Source: Nissolia schottii
Lineage: Eukaryota; Streptophyta; Magnoliopsida; Fabales; Fabaceae
Length of the DNA stretch: 64,000 bases
Assembly: GCA_003254905.1 (NCBI GenBank)
Contig: QANU01073741.1
Location: 652,074-716,073 of the forward strand
Direction of reading: 5' to 3'
The position numbers and the translations under genes are program-made. How positions within the stretch are numbered: position 1 is the stretch's first letter; every line of letters begins with the position of its first letter. Shown here one piece after another: positions 62,247 through 64,000 of the stretch. A model generated the notes under the pieces. It did not search any database, was not told the DNA's origin, and was given only the letters and a program-made list of their open reading frames with translations.

Positions 62247-62339
62247 GCGAGAAGAAAGAGATAAATAGGATGACTGAAGGGTATTTTTGATGTGAGAAGA
62301 AAGAAGAGATAAATAGGATGAGTGAAGGGTATTTTTGAT
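62247..62339. repeat. 45-bp tandem duplication
   Basis: Two copies of g-gagaagaaagagataaat...agggtatttttgat, the second starting at 62292, nearly identical. Confidence 0.85.
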
Positions 62340-62847
62340 TTTTCATTGTTAAGTATAATCCATAAATAGTGGAATTGTAAATCAGATCCAAATGAGTTTG
62401 ATTTATTTTGGGATAAAAATAAATGAATTGAATTTTCTTGTCATTACAATTTCATATTATTTTTATGTTCCAAATTAATGAATTGAATTCCATGGAATAC
62501 CATACATGCTGTAAAATATTTGTGGTCTTTGAAAAATGTTGTTATTGTCTAAATTTGTGATATGTTCGAGTAGTTTATCCTAAACTTAGGGTTAGTCCAA
62601 TACATAGAAATGCCCAATTTAAATAATCTAACATATTATCGTGGACTTCATAACACCCATGTGGATACAACATATAGAGCATTATGAACCTTTAAAACTC
62701 ATCATGCCAAAGATGGTGTCACTGCCCAAACATAAAATTCATGATGAGGTCCTTGGTGATACAAATCTACTCCAAACGACTTACTTGCAACTCCTACAAT
62801 AAAAGGAGATCTTAAGAGTTTGCATATTATTCGTATACATGCTATCA

Positions 62848-62892
<45 letters not shown>
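62340..62892. other. Spacer ending in a (TA)n microsatellite at the gap
   Basis: No gene. The (TA)n run is 62850-62892 and continues into the N gap. Confidence 0.6.
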
Positions 62893-63121
62893 NNNNNNNN
62901 NNNNNNNNNNNNNNNNNNNNNNNNNNNNNNNNNNNNNNNNNNNNNNNNNNNNNNNNNNNNNNNNNNNNNNNNNNNNNNNNNNNNNNNNNNNNNNNNNNNN
63001 NNNNNNNNNNNNNNNNNNNNNNNNNNNNNNNNNNNNNNNNNNNNNNNNNNNNNNNNNNNNNNNNNNNNNNNNNNNNNNNNNNNNNNNNNNNNNNNNNNNN
63101 NNNNNNNNNNNNNNNNNNNNN
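62893..63121. other. Assembly gap, 229 N
   Basis: Undetermined sequence between a (TA)n run and a poly(T) run. Confidence 0.99.
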
Positions 63122-64000
63122 TTTTTTTTTTTTTATGTCCTTTGTAATTTTATGAGAAGACTAATTTTGTATATGTCACATTCAAACAATTCAACAACTT
63201 ATAATTTTTTTAAAATACTTATATAATTATATCAAAATACATGACAACTCTTGATTTCCACTTTTGATTATATTTTTAAAAAAGTATGCGTTTCATCTAA
63301 GAGGTTGACGGTGTCCTGATGGTGGTGTTATAATACAACTAGTAGCATTACAATGGTGAATAATGAAGAATGATATTTGCAAAGACACTCAAACGATAAA
63401 GTCAACTAATGTTCATTGTTTGTTATGGGGCCATGTGTTCGAGCCCTTAGTTGTGTTTTTTTTTAGAAAGCCTTTAGCGTTATAACCACCATCCATTATA
63501 AAGATCTTTGAGTTTGTCACTAGTCATCATTGTCCACATGTCATGATTAAGTGCAAAGGACGGCTGCTGATCTTGAAATCTAAGGTGACCAACATTCTTA
63601 TTAGTTAGTATATGTTTGGGAAAATTATAAAACTAAATTTATATCCACAATTTCTTATTTTAATAATTTTATTTTATATAATCAACTATACAATAATCAA
63701 TTTACGTTTGAATATTCTAGCTGAAAAGTGATTTGAAAATAATTTATTTTATTTGAGTTATATATAGATAACCATTTTTTATAATAAATTATTAAAAAGG
63801 TATAAAAATTGGTGAGTGAAAGTAAATAAAAAGTTAGTGGGTTTAGATAAAATGAAGATATCAATATTTTAATAATAGAAACCAAACAGCATTTTATGAG
63901 AAATGCTCAAAATCTTGATGCTGTTTTTTTTAACCAAAACAAATTTGTTTTCACTATAAAAGCTGTTGATTATTTTTTTCATTATTTCACCAAAACAACT
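63122..64000. other. AT-rich sequence, nothing recognised
   Basis: No coding region. A B-box-like gtgttcgagccc lies at 63437-63448 without a matching tRNA body. Confidence 0.4.

Noticed and set aside
61757..62510. Possible long foldback with gaattgaattc motifs near 61830 and 62480
   Set aside because: Inverted similarity is limited to short AT-rich words and no target duplication was found.
62820..63155. Tyr-Ile repeat frames across the second gap
   Set aside because: Translation of a (TA)n microsatellite and Ns.

Overview
The window is nuclear DNA of a flowering plant, most likely a legume (Fabaceae). It is AT-rich, its genes contain introns, and the proteins read as typical dicot orthologues. 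The repeats with ends close to TTTTAGTCCCTGTAAAAT are of a kind common in legume genomes; that taxonomic call is an inference, not proved here. Two runs of N (48596-49535 and 62893-63121) and two single Ns mark a draft assembly.

Genes. Spliced models could be built with consistent phases and mostly canonical splice sites: an ARF-GAP of the AGD6/AGD7 type (minus, 8399-11727, 3 exons, 485 aa); a TIC32-like short-chain dehydrogenase (plus, 17551-20314, 8 exons, 322 aa); a small membrane protein (minus, 23963-24325, 120 aa); an UNC93-like membrane protein (minus, 25204-28655, 10 exons, 447 aa); translation initiation factor eIF3 subunit a (minus, 31409-36850, 13 exons, 964 aa); actin-depolymerizing factor (minus, 39169-40606, 3 exons, 139 aa); a small organelle-type RRM protein (plus, 45810-48026, 3 exons, 139 aa); a plant protein of unknown function (minus, 51469-53038, 253 aa); and an intronless histone H2B (minus, 56541-56957, 138 aa) with a recognisable histone-type promoter. 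A tRNA-Cys-like gene lies at 12508-12579 (minus). These are unrelated housekeeping genes and do not form a pathway.

Mobile DNA fills most gaps between genes. The left end (1-3038) is a dead MuDR-type transposase gene, itself interrupted by an element that carries the 3' end of a tonoplast sugar transporter gene. At 13457-14659 a MULE with a perfect 9-bp target duplication carries pieces of a ZF-HD homeobox gene (Pack-MULE). A hAT-like element sits in intron 1 of the dehydrogenase, 17 bp upstream of the splice-acceptor AG. A copia-type LTR element with a 5-bp target duplication (20558-23735) has only a gag remnant. On the right, a hAT-like element (57852-61207) is split by a 2.48-kb TG...CA element (58698-61179) that looks like a solo LTR. 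A diverged piece related to the 3' part of that element also lies inside the copia element. Many short foldback elements (MITEs) are scattered in introns and spacers.

No CRISPR array, operon or bacterial system is present. The most interesting items are the gene-fragment captures, the nested insertions, the long intronic hairpin in the ARF-GAP gene, the two small uncharacterised plant genes and the histone promoter module.
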